In this document: piece after piece, positions 37,868 through 46,852 of the stretch
Layout of the letters: each line of letters starts with the position of its first letter
Numbering within the stretch: position 1 is the stretch's first letter
From: Virgisporangium aurantiacum
GTDB lineage: Bacteria; Actinomycetota; Actinomycetes; Mycobacteriales; Micromonosporaceae
DNA length: 64,000 nucleotides
Direction of reading: 5' to 3'
Assembly: GCF_016863635.1 (NCBI RefSeq)
Contig: NZ_BOPG01000067.1
Location: forward strand, 62,001 to 126,000
The notes under the pieces: model-generated
What the model was told of the DNA's origin: nothing
Database searches by the model: none
Seen by the model: only the letters and a program-made list of their open reading frames with translations
Position numbers and translations under genes: made by a program

Positions 37868-38677
37868 ATGACGCACACGGTTGCCGTGATCGGCGCGGGC
37901 AAGATCGGTGAGGTCCTGCTGTCCGGGCTGGTCCGGGCCGGGTGGCCGGTCGGGCGGTTGATCGCGACCGCCCGCCGGCCCGAGCGGGGCCGGGAACTGG
38001 CCGACCGGTACGGCGTCCGGGTGCTGCCGAACGAGGCGGCGGCGGCCGAGGCGGATGTGCTGGCCGTCGCCGTCAAGCCGCAGGACGCCGAGGCGCTGAT
38101 GACCGACCTCGGTCCGAAGGTGCCGGCCGGCAAGCTGGTGATTTCGCTGTGCGCCGGCCTGCCGACGTCGTTCTTCGCCCGGTTCCTCGCCGCCGGAACC
38201 CCGGTGGTGCGGGTGATGACGAACACACCGGCGCTGGTCGACGAGGCGATGACCGCCATCTCGGCCGGCCCGCACGCCACCGCCGAGCACCTGGCGCTGG
38301 CCGAGGAGATGTTCACCCCGCTGGGACGCACGCTGCGCCTGCCCGAGTCGCAGCAGGACGCGGTCACGGCGTTGAGCGGCTCCGGCCCGGCGTACTTCTT
38401 CTACCTGGTCGAGGCGATGACCGACGCGGGCATCCTGCTGGGCCTGCCCCGGCAGGTGGCGCACGACCTGATCGTCCAGACGGCGATCGGTTCGGCGGTG
38501 ATGCTCCGCGAGTCGGGGGAGCACCCGGTCAAGCTGCGGGAGGCGGTCACCTCGCCGGCCGGCACCACCATCGCGGCGATCCGCGAACTGGAGAACCACG
38601 GCGTCCGGGCGGCGCTGCTCGGCGCCCTGGAGGCGGCCCGCAACCGGGCCCAGGAAATCGCCGCCAACGAGGTCTGA
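37868..38677 (+). CDS. proC: Pyrroline-5-carboxylate reductase
   Basis: Last step of proline synthesis, reducing P5C with NAD(P)H in the cytoplasm. The 269-residue protein has the Rossmann motif VIGAGKIGEVLLSGL, the VKPQD motif, RVMTNTPA and the signature SGSGPAYFFYLVEAMTDAG, with GLPRQVAHDL and REAVTSPAGTTIAAI at the active-site end. All are hallmarks of ProC. ATG at 37868, eight bases after the pfp stop with AGGAG overlapping it, so probably co-transcribed. A strong terminator follows at 38777. Confidence 0.95.
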   Translation: MTHTVAVIGAGKIGEVLLSGLVRAGWPVGRLIATARRPERGRELADRYGVRVLPNEAAAAEADVLAVAVKPQDAEALMTDLGPKVPAGKLVISLCAGLPTSFFARFLAAGTPVVRVMTNTPALVDEAMTAISAGPHATAEHLALAEEMFTPLGRTLRLPESQQDAVTALSGSGPAYFFYLVEAMTDAGILLGLPRQVAHDLIVQTAIGSAVMLRESGEHPVKLREAVTSPAGTTIAAIRELENHGVRAALLGALEAARNRAQEIAANEV

Positions 38678-38776
38678 TCCCTCGTCGTCGATTCACTCAC
38701 GCGTTCACACTGTCGCGTTAGGTAGTCGATCCCATACCTTTTACGAACCAGTGGTTGGGGGGCCGACCCAGGAAAC

Positions 38777-38820
38777 GGACGGAGGCGGTGACGCCAACAC
38801 CGCCTCCGTCCAAGTCTTTT
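38777..38820 (+). terminator. Intrinsic terminator after proC
   Basis: Perfect 14-bp stem (38777-38790 with 38798-38811), 7-base loop, followed by AAGTCTTTT. Lies about 100 bp after the proC stop and just before the FHA gene, so it ends the exoribonuclease-pfp-proC transcripts and bounds the start of the next gene. Confidence 0.8.
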
Positions 38821-38826
38821 CCCGGC

Positions 38827-39903
38827 GTGACGCAGAATGTGCAGGTGCGATTCGACCAGCACCGTGCCCTGGACGCCATTGAGCGTCGCCTCGCCACCGA
38901 CCCCCTGCGCACCGGCGGGATCGTCGAGGTGTCCGAAGTGGTGCGCTTCGCCGACCTCGACAGCGGCAAGGAAGCGTCCCTGCTCCGGCTCGGCCTGCTG
39001 GTGGACGGGCTGGCCAGACTGCTCGGCGACGGCGGGGTGGCGCTGTACCCGGTGGCCGAGCGCGGCCTGCTCAGCGACACCGAACTCACCTCCAACGAGC
39101 GCATGGTGCTGCGCCGCTGGTCCGACGACGGGCTGCTGGAGATCCTGCCGCCCGGCGCGCCGGCGCTGGCCCGGGCCGGCGAGGTGTCGGCGCTCACCGG
39201 CCAACCCGTGCTCACCCGGGCGCAGATCCGCGGCTACGCGTTGCGGCCGACGCCCGGCGGGGGCGGCTCGGTGCAACTGGTGCCGGTGGGGCCGGGTCCG
39301 AGCCCCGTGCCCGACCAGGCGCTGCGGGCCCTCACCCGAATGTGGAGGTGTCCGGTTCCCGACTGTCCGAGCTACGGCCGTCCGGGCGTCGGGCAGCCGC
39401 CTCCCCAACTCGCCCAGGGCGTCCCCATGTGCCCCCGGCACGGCGAGCGCCTCTCCGACGCGGGTGCCCGGCCATCGGTGGTCGCCCTCGTGGTGCGGAT
39501 CGGCGGCCTGGTGCGGCAGCGGTTCGCGGTGGCGGCCGGCACGCCGGTGGTGGTCGGCCGCGCTCCCGACCAGCACGGCTCGGTCGCGCTCGGTCCGCTC
39601 CTCGACGAGGAGGCCCGCACCTGGGTCAGCCGCAAGCACGTCGCGCTGGAACTGCGTCCCGACGGGGTCTACGCCACCGACATGAGCACCAACGGCACCG
39701 TGGTGGTCGGCCCGGACGGTCGCGGGCGGCTGCCGGGCGGGCAGGCCCGCCGGCTGGGTGAGCGCGACATCCTCGAACTCACCGACGGGGTCGAGGTGGC
39801 CCGGGCGGGTACGGCGGCCGGGTCGAGCGACGCGACCGCGCCCGGTTCGGTGATGGCCGACGCACCGACGATCGCGATCCGGATGCCGCGCGACAACCGT
39901 TAG
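38827..39903 (+). CDS. FHA-domain protein with a Cys/His zinc-like motif
   Basis: 358 residues from the GTG at 38827 (VTQNVQVRFDQ); an upstream start would lie inside the terminator. The N-terminal alpha/beta region (1-170) is unassigned. A putative metal site CPVPDC...CPRH follows at about 175-215. The C-terminal FHA domain (about 245-330) has the phosphothreonine-binding pattern VVGRAP, RTWVSRKHVALEL and DMSTNGTVVVG. FHA proteins read Ser/Thr phosphorylation. Its stop overlaps that of the convergent MEDS-domain gene. Confidence 0.8.
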   Translation: MTQNVQVRFDQHRALDAIERRLATDPLRTGGIVEVSEVVRFADLDSGKEASLLRLGLLVDGLARLLGDGGVALYPVAERGLLSDTELTSNERMVLRRWSDDGLLEILPPGAPALARAGEVSALTGQPVLTRAQIRGYALRPTPGGGGSVQLVPVGPGPSPVPDQALRALTRMWRCPVPDCPSYGRPGVGQPPPQLAQGVPMCPRHGERLSDAGARPSVVALVVRIGGLVRQRFAVAAGTPVVVGRAPDQHGSVALGPLLDEEARTWVSRKHVALELRPDGVYATDMSTNGTVVVGPDGRGRLPGGQARRLGERDILELTDGVEVARAGTAAGSSDATAPGSVMADAPTIAIRMPRDNR

Positions 39904-40829
39904 TTCAGACGCATGAACATCTGGATCACCGTGACGCCCGGGACGCTGTACCCGCGCACCAGGTCGCACAGGTAGTTGATCACCAGCAGCCCGCGGCCGG
40001 CCTCGCTGGTCAGCGGCGGTGCCTGCCGCCCGGCCAGCGGGTCGGCGATGTGGCCGGCGTCGGTGATCTCGCAGATCACGTGGCCCTCCCGGACCCAGAC
40101 CCGCGCCTCGCCGGGGCCGCCCGCGTGGCGGATCGTGTTGGTCGCGATCTCGTTCGCCGCCATCTGGAGGTCGATCGAGCGGTCGTGGACCAGGCCCGCC
40201 GCGCCCGCGTGCCGCCCGACGAACTCGCGGAGCCGGGGGAGGTCGTCGATGTCGGCGAAGTTCATCACCGGGAGGGTGCAGTCGGGCCGGGGGAGCGGCG
40301 TGTTGAACTCGGCCACGACGGTGGCCGGTTCGGCGTAGCTGCGGCTGGGACCGCGCTCGCCGCCCACGATGACCATCGGGTGGGTGCGGCAGATGTCGGC
40401 CAGCGCCTCGGGCTCCAGGGCACGGTCGCACGGGCACAGCATCGTGCCGGCCGCCGCGGCGAACATCACGTTGACCATCGCCTCGTGCTGGATGCACACG
40501 GGGTACTCGGCGTCGCTGCGTCCGGGCCAGAGGGCCTCGGCCACGATCGCGAACGGCTGGCCGGCGTGCTCGTCGACGAAGGAGCGGATCACCGCGGGGA
40601 TGATCCGGTTCGGGTTGCGTCCGTCGATCGTCATGTCGACGATCTGCACCTTCTCGGCGACGGCGCCGAGTGCGCGGGTGACCCAGGCGGTGTTGCGGGG
40701 CGGCGCCGCGATCAGCGTGGGAGTTCCGGCCGCCAGGGAGTCGCTGAGGAACGGCACCGTCGCGGCGAGATACTCACGCTCGGTGCCGTAGAGCAGCGCA
40801 TCATGAACGAACCGGGCGCTGGAGGTCAC
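39900..40829 (-). CDS. MEDS-domain protein with HATPase_c (anti-sigma-like) domain
   Basis: 309-residue protein. The N-terminal MEDS sensory domain (about 10-160: LLYGTEREYLAATVPFL, VQIVDMTIDGRNPNRIIPAV) is linked to a GHKL ATPase (about 190-305) with an N box ANEIATNTIRHAGG and glycine loop SEAGRGLLVINYLCD. This arrangement is the RsbA-like/serine-kinase anti-sigma type found in Actinobacteria, without a HisKA helix or phosphoacceptor. It may control a sigma factor or anti-sigma antagonist not in the window. Confidence 0.83.
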   Translation of the reverse strand: MTSSARFVHDALLYGTEREYLAATVPFLSDSLAAGTPTLIAAPPRNTAWVTRALGAVAEKVQIVDMTIDGRNPNRIIPAVIRSFVDEHAGQPFAIVAEALWPGRSDAEYPVCIQHEAMVNVMFAAAAGTMLCPCDRALEPEALADICRTHPMVIVGGERGPSRSYAEPATVVAEFNTPLPRPDCTLPVMNFADIDDLPRLREFVGRHAGAAGLVHDRSIDLQMAANEIATNTIRHAGGPGEARVWVREGHVICEITDAGHIADPLAGRQAPPLTSEAGRGLLVINYLCDLVRGYSVPGVTVIQMFMRLN

Positions 40830-40944
40830 GACGCCCTCTTACCGCCTTCCGGACAACGAAGTACGTAAAAGCCGGTCTCGTGGACCGGATAGTTGAATCG
40901 TGACAAGGACACTAGCGCCGGCCCGTTGCCCGTGGCTAGCGTGG

Positions 40945-41520
40945 TCACCGGTGCGACGGACTCACTGTGCGTGTTTGTGCGATTGCCGCAAGTACGTCCG
41001 TCGCCGCTCCGGAAGGATCAAGCTCCGACGTGTCGATCACCAGATCGTGATCGATCGATCGGGCGACGGCCGTGTGCTGCGCGAGCGCCTGTCCGAGCGT
41101 CCGGTCGCCGCGATCGCGTTCACGTTGCGTCAGCACCCGCGGCGGACAGGTCACGTGAACAATCAACAAATCCTGGCCCGCACACGCCGCGCGGAGGTCG
41201 TCGCCCCACGCCCGGGTCAGCAGCACCTGGTCGACGATCACGTTGACTCCACCGGCCGCCAGCGCCGCCACCGCGCGGTGCAGGGCGCGCACCACGCGGT
41301 CGCCGTACGGCCCGGGCGAGATCGCGGTCACCGTGCCGTCCGACCCGTACTCGTACCGGTACATCTCGGTCGACCACAGGGCATTCAGGTACCGCTCGGG
41401 CAGCGCGGTGACCACCGTGTCGATCCCCCAGACGAGGGCCGGCTCGGCCCACGCCTCCTGCAGCGCCCGGGCCAGCGTGGTCTTTCCCGCGCTCGACGCG
41501 CCGTTCAGGACGACAATCAC
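40945..41520 (-). CDS. Chloramphenicol 3-O-phosphotransferase-like P-loop kinase
   Basis: 191-residue P-loop kinase. GASSAGKTT is the Walker A motif at 7-15, and Asp34 (VWGIDTVV) matches the catalytic Asp of chloramphenicol phosphotransferase (CPT). The later RERDRGDRTLGQA resembles the LID arginines. True CPT detoxifies chloramphenicol, but many CPT-like proteins have other substrates, so resistance is unproven. GTG start at 41520 with its P-loop strand immediately adjacent, so no later start is possible. Divergent from the NYN gene four bases away. Confidence 0.72.
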   Translation of the reverse strand: MIVVLNGASSAGKTTLARALQEAWAEPALVWGIDTVVTALPERYLNALWSTEMYRYEYGSDGTVTAISPGPYGDRVVRALHRAVAALAAGGVNVIVDQVLLTRAWGDDLRAACAGQDLLIVHVTCPPRVLTQRERDRGDRTLGQALAQHTAVARSIDHDLVIDTSELDPSGAATDVLAAIAQTRTVSPSHR

Positions 41521-41524
41521 GGTC

Positions 41525-41926
41525 GTGACGATAGACAACCCTCCGCCCGGCGGCGTGCTGATTGTCGACGGCGCGAACGTCGTCGGGTCGGTTCCCGACG
41601 GGTGGTGGCGTGACCGGGCCGGTGCCGCCGCGCGGCTGCGCGACCGGCTCGCCGCGGCCGCCGTCGAGGGCGGGGTCCTGGCCGCCGTCGAGGTCGTTCT
41701 GGTCGTGGAGGGCAGGGCCCGCGACATCGGGACGACCGAGGGGATACGCGTGGTGTCCTCTCCGGGCAGCGGCGACGACACGATCGTCGAGGTCGCCGGC
41801 GCGGCGGCCGGCACCGGGGCCGGCCCGGTGACGGTGGTCACCGCCGACCGTGGCCTGCGGGAACGCGTCGCCGCGGTGGGCGCCTCGGCCGTCGGGCCGG
41901 GAACGCTCTACCGGTGGCTGGAATAG
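41525..41926 (+). CDS. Small NYN/PIN-like nuclease-domain protein
   Basis: 133-residue protein. The first strand carries LIVDGANVVGSVPDGWW, an NYN-type metal-binding Asp/Asn motif, followed by a basic helix (RAGAAARLRDRL), VVLVVEGRA, GSGDDTIVEV (paired Asp) and VVTADRGLRERVAA, giving an acidic constellation typical of NYN/PIN RNases. Streptomyces relatives are often annotated as NTP pyrophosphohydrolases, which I find less convincing. GTG at 41525; ends 48 bp before aroG. Confidence 0.7.
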   Translation: MTIDNPPPGGVLIVDGANVVGSVPDGWWRDRAGAAARLRDRLAAAAVEGGVLAAVEVVLVVEGRARDIGTTEGIRVVSSPGSGDDTIVEVAGAAAGTGAGPVTVVTADRGLRERVAAVGASAVGPGTLYRWLE

Positions 41927-41974
41927 CGGCCACCCGACACCCTGCCGCTCGACCGCGATCGTAGGCTTGACGCC

Positions 41975-43343
41975 ATGCGTCAGGAATGGCATCACTTCCA
42001 GTTCCCCGGCCCGGAGATCGGGCAGTCCGTCGACGACGGGTCGGTAGACCTGGACCGCTGGCGTAGCCTCCCGCGGGCGCAGACCCCGCCGTGGCCCGAC
42101 CAGGCGGCGGTCGACGACGTCATGAAGGTGCTCAACGTCGTCCCGCCGATCGTGGCACCGTACGAGGTCGACCACATGCGCGAGAAGCTCGCCCTGGTCG
42201 CCGACGGCAAGGCGTTCCTGCTCCAGGGCGGCGACTGCGCGGAGACGTTCGCCGACAACACGTCGGAGCACCTGCTCGCCAACGCCCGCACGCTGCTGCA
42301 GATGGCCGTGGTGCTCACGTACGGCGCGTCGCTGCCGGTGATCAAGGTGAGCCGGGTCGCCGGGCAGTACACCAAGCCGCGCTCGAAGCCGCTCGACGCG
42401 CTCGGGCTGCCCGCCTACCGCGGCGACATGATCAACTCGCTGGAGCCGACGCCCGAGGCCCGGGTCGCCGACCCGCAGCGCATGATCCGCGTGTACGCCA
42501 ACTCGTCGAGCGCGATGAACATGCTGCGCGCCTACCTCCACGGCGGCATGGCCGACCTGCACGCGGTGCACGACTGGAACAAGGGCTTCGTGCGCACGTC
42601 CGCCGCCGGCCAGCGGTACGAGGCGATCGCCCGCGAGATCGACCGTGCGATCGGCTTCATGCAGGCCTGCGGCGTCGACGACTCGGCGCTGCGCACCGCC
42701 GACGTGTTCTGCTCGCACGAGGCGCTCGCGCTGGAGTACGAGCGGCCGCTCACCCGGGTGGTCGGCGAGCGCGCGTACGGGCTGTCGGGCCATTTCCTGT
42801 GGATCGGCGAGCGCACCAAGCAGCTCGACGGCGCGCACGTCGACTACATGTCCCGCATCGCCAACCCGATCGGCGTCAAGCTCGGCCCCACCACCACGCC
42901 GGAACTGGCGATCGAGCTGTGCGAGCGGCTCAACCCCGGCAACGTGCCCGGCCGGCTCACGCTGATCAGCCGCATGGGCAACGACAAGGTCCGTGACGCG
43001 CTGCCGTCGATCGTCGAGAAGGTCACCGCGGCCGGCCAGCGGGTGGTGTGGCAGTGCGACCCGATGCACGGCAACACGGTCGAGTCGCTCAAGGGCTACA
43101 AGACCCGCCACTTCGACCGGATCGTCGACGAGGTGCTCGGCTACTTCGAGGTGCACCGCCAGCTCGGCACCCATCCGGGCGGGTTGCACGTCGAGCTCAC
43201 CGGTGAAGACGTCACCGAGTGCCTCGGCGGCGCGCAGGAGATCGCCGACGCCGACCTCGAACGCCGTTACGAGACGGCGTGCGACCCGCGGCTGAACACC
43301 CAGCAGTCGCTGGAACTGGCCTTCCTGGTGGCGGAGATGCTCC

Positions 43344-43351
<8 letters not shown>
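41975..43351 (+). CDS. aroG: Class II 3-deoxy-7-phosphoheptulonate (DAHP) synthase
   Basis: First enzyme of the shikimate pathway: PEP + erythrose-4-phosphate to DAHP. The 458-residue protein is the class II (plant/actinobacterial) type, with GGDCAETFADNT, GQYTKPRSKP, RANDPxRM-like ADPQRMIRVYANSS, GEVGPWVIG-type KLGPTTTPE, and CDPMHGNTVES metal site. Close in length and motifs to M. tuberculosis AroG (Rv2178c), which also neighbours pknL. ATG at 41975. The next gene starts within its last codons. In Mycobacteria it is feedback-inhibited by aromatic amino acids. Confidence 0.95.
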
Positions 43352-44390
<1,039 letters not shown>

Positions 44391-44475
44391 GGATTCGCCC
44401 CGCGCGGCGCGGGTAGGTGACCGGTTCGACGATCACTCACCGCGCCCGCCGGGCGCCCGCCATGGTGGAGGAAAT

Positions 44476-44739
44476 ATGCGACTCAACGACGACGACATCG
44501 TCTCTGGTGGCCCGGGCGGAGCCAACGAGGGTCCCGCCGACGGCGGGGCCAACGCCCACGAGCACGACGGCGCCGCCGACGGCACCATCGCCGACGAGGG
44601 TGTCGCCGACGGCGGCGCCAACACCGCTCCCGACGCCGAGGACGGCGGAGCCGACGGCGCCGCCGAGGGCGTGGCCGACGGCGGCGCCAACACCGGCCCC
44701 GACGCCGAGGACGGCGGCGCCGACGGCACCGCCCGGTAA
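44476..44739 (+). CDS. Repeat-containing 87-aa peptide, candidate RiPP-like precursor
   Basis: Highly acidic, cysteine-free 87-residue peptide, rich in Gly, Asp, Ala and Asn. A 17-residue non-repeated N-terminus (MRLNDDDIVSGG...) is followed by three 23-residue tandem repeats (18-40, 41-63, 64-86) with consensus EGxADGGANxxxDAEDGGADGxA; repeat 1 alone carries His28 and His30. A clear ribosome site GGAGG precedes the ATG. The stop and the next start share a base (TAATG), coupling it to the JmjC oxygenase gene. N-terminus resembles a leader with core repeats, so I infer that the oxygenase hydroxylates the repeats. It could instead be a structural or regulatory peptide. Confidence 0.75.
   Translation: MRLNDDDIVSGGPGGANEGPADGGANAHEHDGAADGTIADEGVADGGANTAPDAEDGGADGAAEGVADGGANTGPDAEDGGADGTAR
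44527..44733 (+). repeat. Three 69-bp tandem repeats inside the peptide gene
   Basis: Units at 44527-44595, 44596-44664 and 44665-44733. Units 2 and 3 are identical at 63 of 69 bases; the differences include synonymous third-position changes (GGT/GGC, GTC/GTG, GGA/GGC), so the protein pattern looks conserved rather than freshly duplicated. Unit 1 is more divergent. Confidence 0.9.
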
Positions 44740-45968
44740 TGACGGGTGTGGTGGAGCGGGCCGACGTCCGGCCCGCTCTCCGGCGCTGTGTCGGGATCCC
44801 CGTCGACGAGTTCGTCTCGAAGCACTGGGGGCAGGCGCCGCTGCTGTCCCGTCCGCCGGGCGGCTTCGCCGACCTGTTCGGGCTCGACGCGGTCGACGAA
44901 CTGCTGAGCACGCACGGCCTGCGGACCCCGTTCGTGCGGGTGGCCCGCGACGGCACGGTGCTGCCGAAGGCCGAGTTCACCGGCAGCGGCGGCGCGGGCG
45001 CGGAGATCGGCGACCAGGTGCTCGACGAGAAGGTGCTCGGCCTGCTGTGCGATGGGGCCACGATCGTGCTTCAGGGCCTGCACCGCACCTGGGCGCCGCT
45101 GGCGTCCTTCACCGCGCGGCTGCATCACGATCTCGGGCACCCGGTGCAGATCAACGCGTACGTCACGCCGGCCGGCAACCGCGGGTTCGCCACCCACTAC
45201 GACACCCACGACGTCTTCGTGCTGCAGATCGCCGGCCGCAAGCGGTGGACGATCCACCCGCCGGTGATGGTCGACCCGCTGCCCCTGCAGGCCTGGGGCG
45301 GCCGGTCCGACGAGGTGGCGGCCGCGGCGTCCGGACCGGCCGCGATCGACCGGGTGTTCACCCCGGGCGACGCGCTCTACCTGCCGCGCGGCTGGCTGCA
45401 CTCGGCGGAGGCCGTGGGTGAGCTGTCGGTCCACCTGACCATCGGGATCCGCACCGTCACCCGGTACGCGCTGGTCGAGGAGATGCTGGCGATGGCGGTG
45501 GGCGCCCAGCCGCTGCGGGCGTCGCTGCCGTTCGGCGTCGACGTGGCCGACCCGGCCGCCGTGGAGCCGGAACTGGCCGCCACCGTTGCGGCGCTGCGCG
45601 ACTGGCTGACCACCGTCGACCCGGCCGAGGTCGCCGGCCGGCTGCGGGAGCGGTTCTGGCCGGGGGACCGGCCGGCCCCGCTGCGTCCGCTGGCCCAGGC
45701 CGCGTTCCGCGCCGGACTCGACCGCGACAGCCTGGTGACGGCGCGGCCCGGCCTGCGCTGGCGGCTGGAGCACGACGACCCGCGGACGGTGACGCTGCGG
45801 ACGTTCGACCGCACGCTCACCATGCCGGCCGGATGCGCGCCGGCACTGGAGTGGCTGCTGGCCGGACCGGTCCGCCGGGTCGCCGACACGCCCGGCCTCG
45901 ACGAGGTCGACGACGCGCTGGTGCTGGCCCGCCGCCTGCTCAAGGAAGCGGTCCTGGTCCCCGCCTAG
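44739..45968 (+). CDS. JmjC/cupin_4 2-oxoglutarate oxygenase (ribosomal-oxygenase-like)
   Basis: 409-residue Fe(II)/2OG oxygenase. The JmjC double-stranded beta-helix (about 105-235) shows the iron ligands His153 and Asp155 (ATHYDTHDVFVLQ) and distal His221 (LYLPRGWLHSA), with GRKRWTIHPP providing the basic residue after the second strand and INAYVTP before. The C-terminal helical part resembles the dimerisation and winged-helix regions of RoxA/NO66-type protein hydroxylases. Relatives hydroxylate Arg or His residues in ribosomal proteins. Translationally coupled to the repeat peptide, which is the likely substrate; a ribosomal protein is the main alternative. Confidence 0.87.
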   Translation: MTGVVERADVRPALRRCVGIPVDEFVSKHWGQAPLLSRPPGGFADLFGLDAVDELLSTHGLRTPFVRVARDGTVLPKAEFTGSGGAGAEIGDQVLDEKVLGLLCDGATIVLQGLHRTWAPLASFTARLHHDLGHPVQINAYVTPAGNRGFATHYDTHDVFVLQIAGRKRWTIHPPVMVDPLPLQAWGGRSDEVAAAASGPAAIDRVFTPGDALYLPRGWLHSAEAVGELSVHLTIGIRTVTRYALVEEMLAMAVGAQPLRASLPFGVDVADPAAVEPELAATVAALRDWLTTVDPAEVAGRLRERFWPGDRPAPLRPLAQAAFRAGLDRDSLVTARPGLRWRLEHDDPRTVTLRTFDRTLTMPAGCAPALEWLLAGPVRRVADTPGLDEVDDALVLARRLLKEAVLVPA

Positions 45969-46852
45969 ACGAGGGTCCGCAGCGCGGCGATGTCCTTGGC
46001 GTGGCCCTCGTGCACCGGGGCGCTCGGGGTCTCCACGATCACCGGGACGCCCCGGGTGGCCGGGTGGGCGAGCAGCGCGGCGAACGGGTCGAGCCCGATC
46101 GCGCCGGCGCCGACGTTCTCGTGCCGGTCGCGGGTGGAGCCGCAGGCGTCCTTCGAGTCGTTGGCGTGCACCAGCCGGAGGCGGCCCGGGCCGACGGTGT
46201 CGACCAGCGCGTCCATCGTGGCGGCGGCCCCGCCGGGAGCGGCGAGGTCGTGGCCGGCGGCCCAGGCGTGGCAGGTGTCGAAGCAGACGCCGAGCATCGG
46301 GTGCCGGCCGACCGCGTCGAAGTACGGGCCGAGGTCCTCGACCCGCTTCGCCAGGCACTGGCCGCCGCCGGCGCTGGGCTCGACCAGCAGCAGCGGACCG
46401 TCGGGGTCGAGGCCGTCGAGGATCGGGAGCAGCACCTCGCCGGCCTGCCGGATCGCCGCGTCGCGCGGTGCGTCGACGGCGCTGCCGGCGTGGAAGACCA
46501 CCCCGCGCGCGCCGATCTCACCGGCCCGGCGCAGCGCGTGCCGCAACGTCTCGGCGGACTGGGCGACCGTGGCCGGCGTCGGCGAACCGAGGTTGACCAG
46601 CAGGCAGGCGTGCACCCACGCCTCGACGTCGCGCTCGGCGCACAGGGCCCGGAACGCCTCGTCCTGCTCGGGCGAGCCGTCGGGACGGGCCCAGCCGCGC
46701 GGATTCGACACGTACACCTGGACGACGTCTGCCGACGTGGCGTCGACGTATCCGGTGACGCCCTTCGCCAGTCCACCGGCAGCGGTGGCGTGCCCGCCGA
46801 CCCGCCGACGCGTCGCGGTCGCGGGCGACCGTGACCCGTCGGCTAGCCGCAC
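45965..46852 (-). CDS. nfo: Endonuclease IV (AP endonuclease, deoxyribonuclease IV)
   Basis: 295-residue base-excision-repair endonuclease cleaving at abasic sites using zinc ions. It keeps the TIM-barrel metal motifs: VGGHATAAGG, FHAGSA, VEPSAGGG, CFDTCHAWAAGHD and the signature HANDSKDACGSTRDRHENVGAG. The only plausible start is the GTG at 46852, overlapping the end of the kinase gene by 10 bp. The reading frame continues much further upstream as a shadow of the kinase. Convergent with the JmjC gene, sharing stop bases CTAG. Confidence 0.9.
   Translation of the reverse strand: MRLADGSRSPATATRRRVGGHATAAGGLAKGVTGYVDATSADVVQVYVSNPRGWARPDGSPEQDEAFRALCAERDVEAWVHACLLVNLGSPTPATVAQSAETLRHALRRAGEIGARGVVFHAGSAVDAPRDAAIRQAGEVLLPILDGLDPDGPLLLVEPSAGGGQCLAKRVEDLGPYFDAVGRHPMLGVCFDTCHAWAAGHDLAAPGGAAATMDALVDTVGPGRLRLVHANDSKDACGSTRDRHENVGAGAIGLDPFAALLAHPATRGVPVIVETPSAPVHEGHAKDIAALRTLV

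Noticed and set aside
40945..41520. A chloramphenicol resistance determinant
   Set aside because: CPT-like kinases are widespread without resistance; only Walker A and one Asp are evident.
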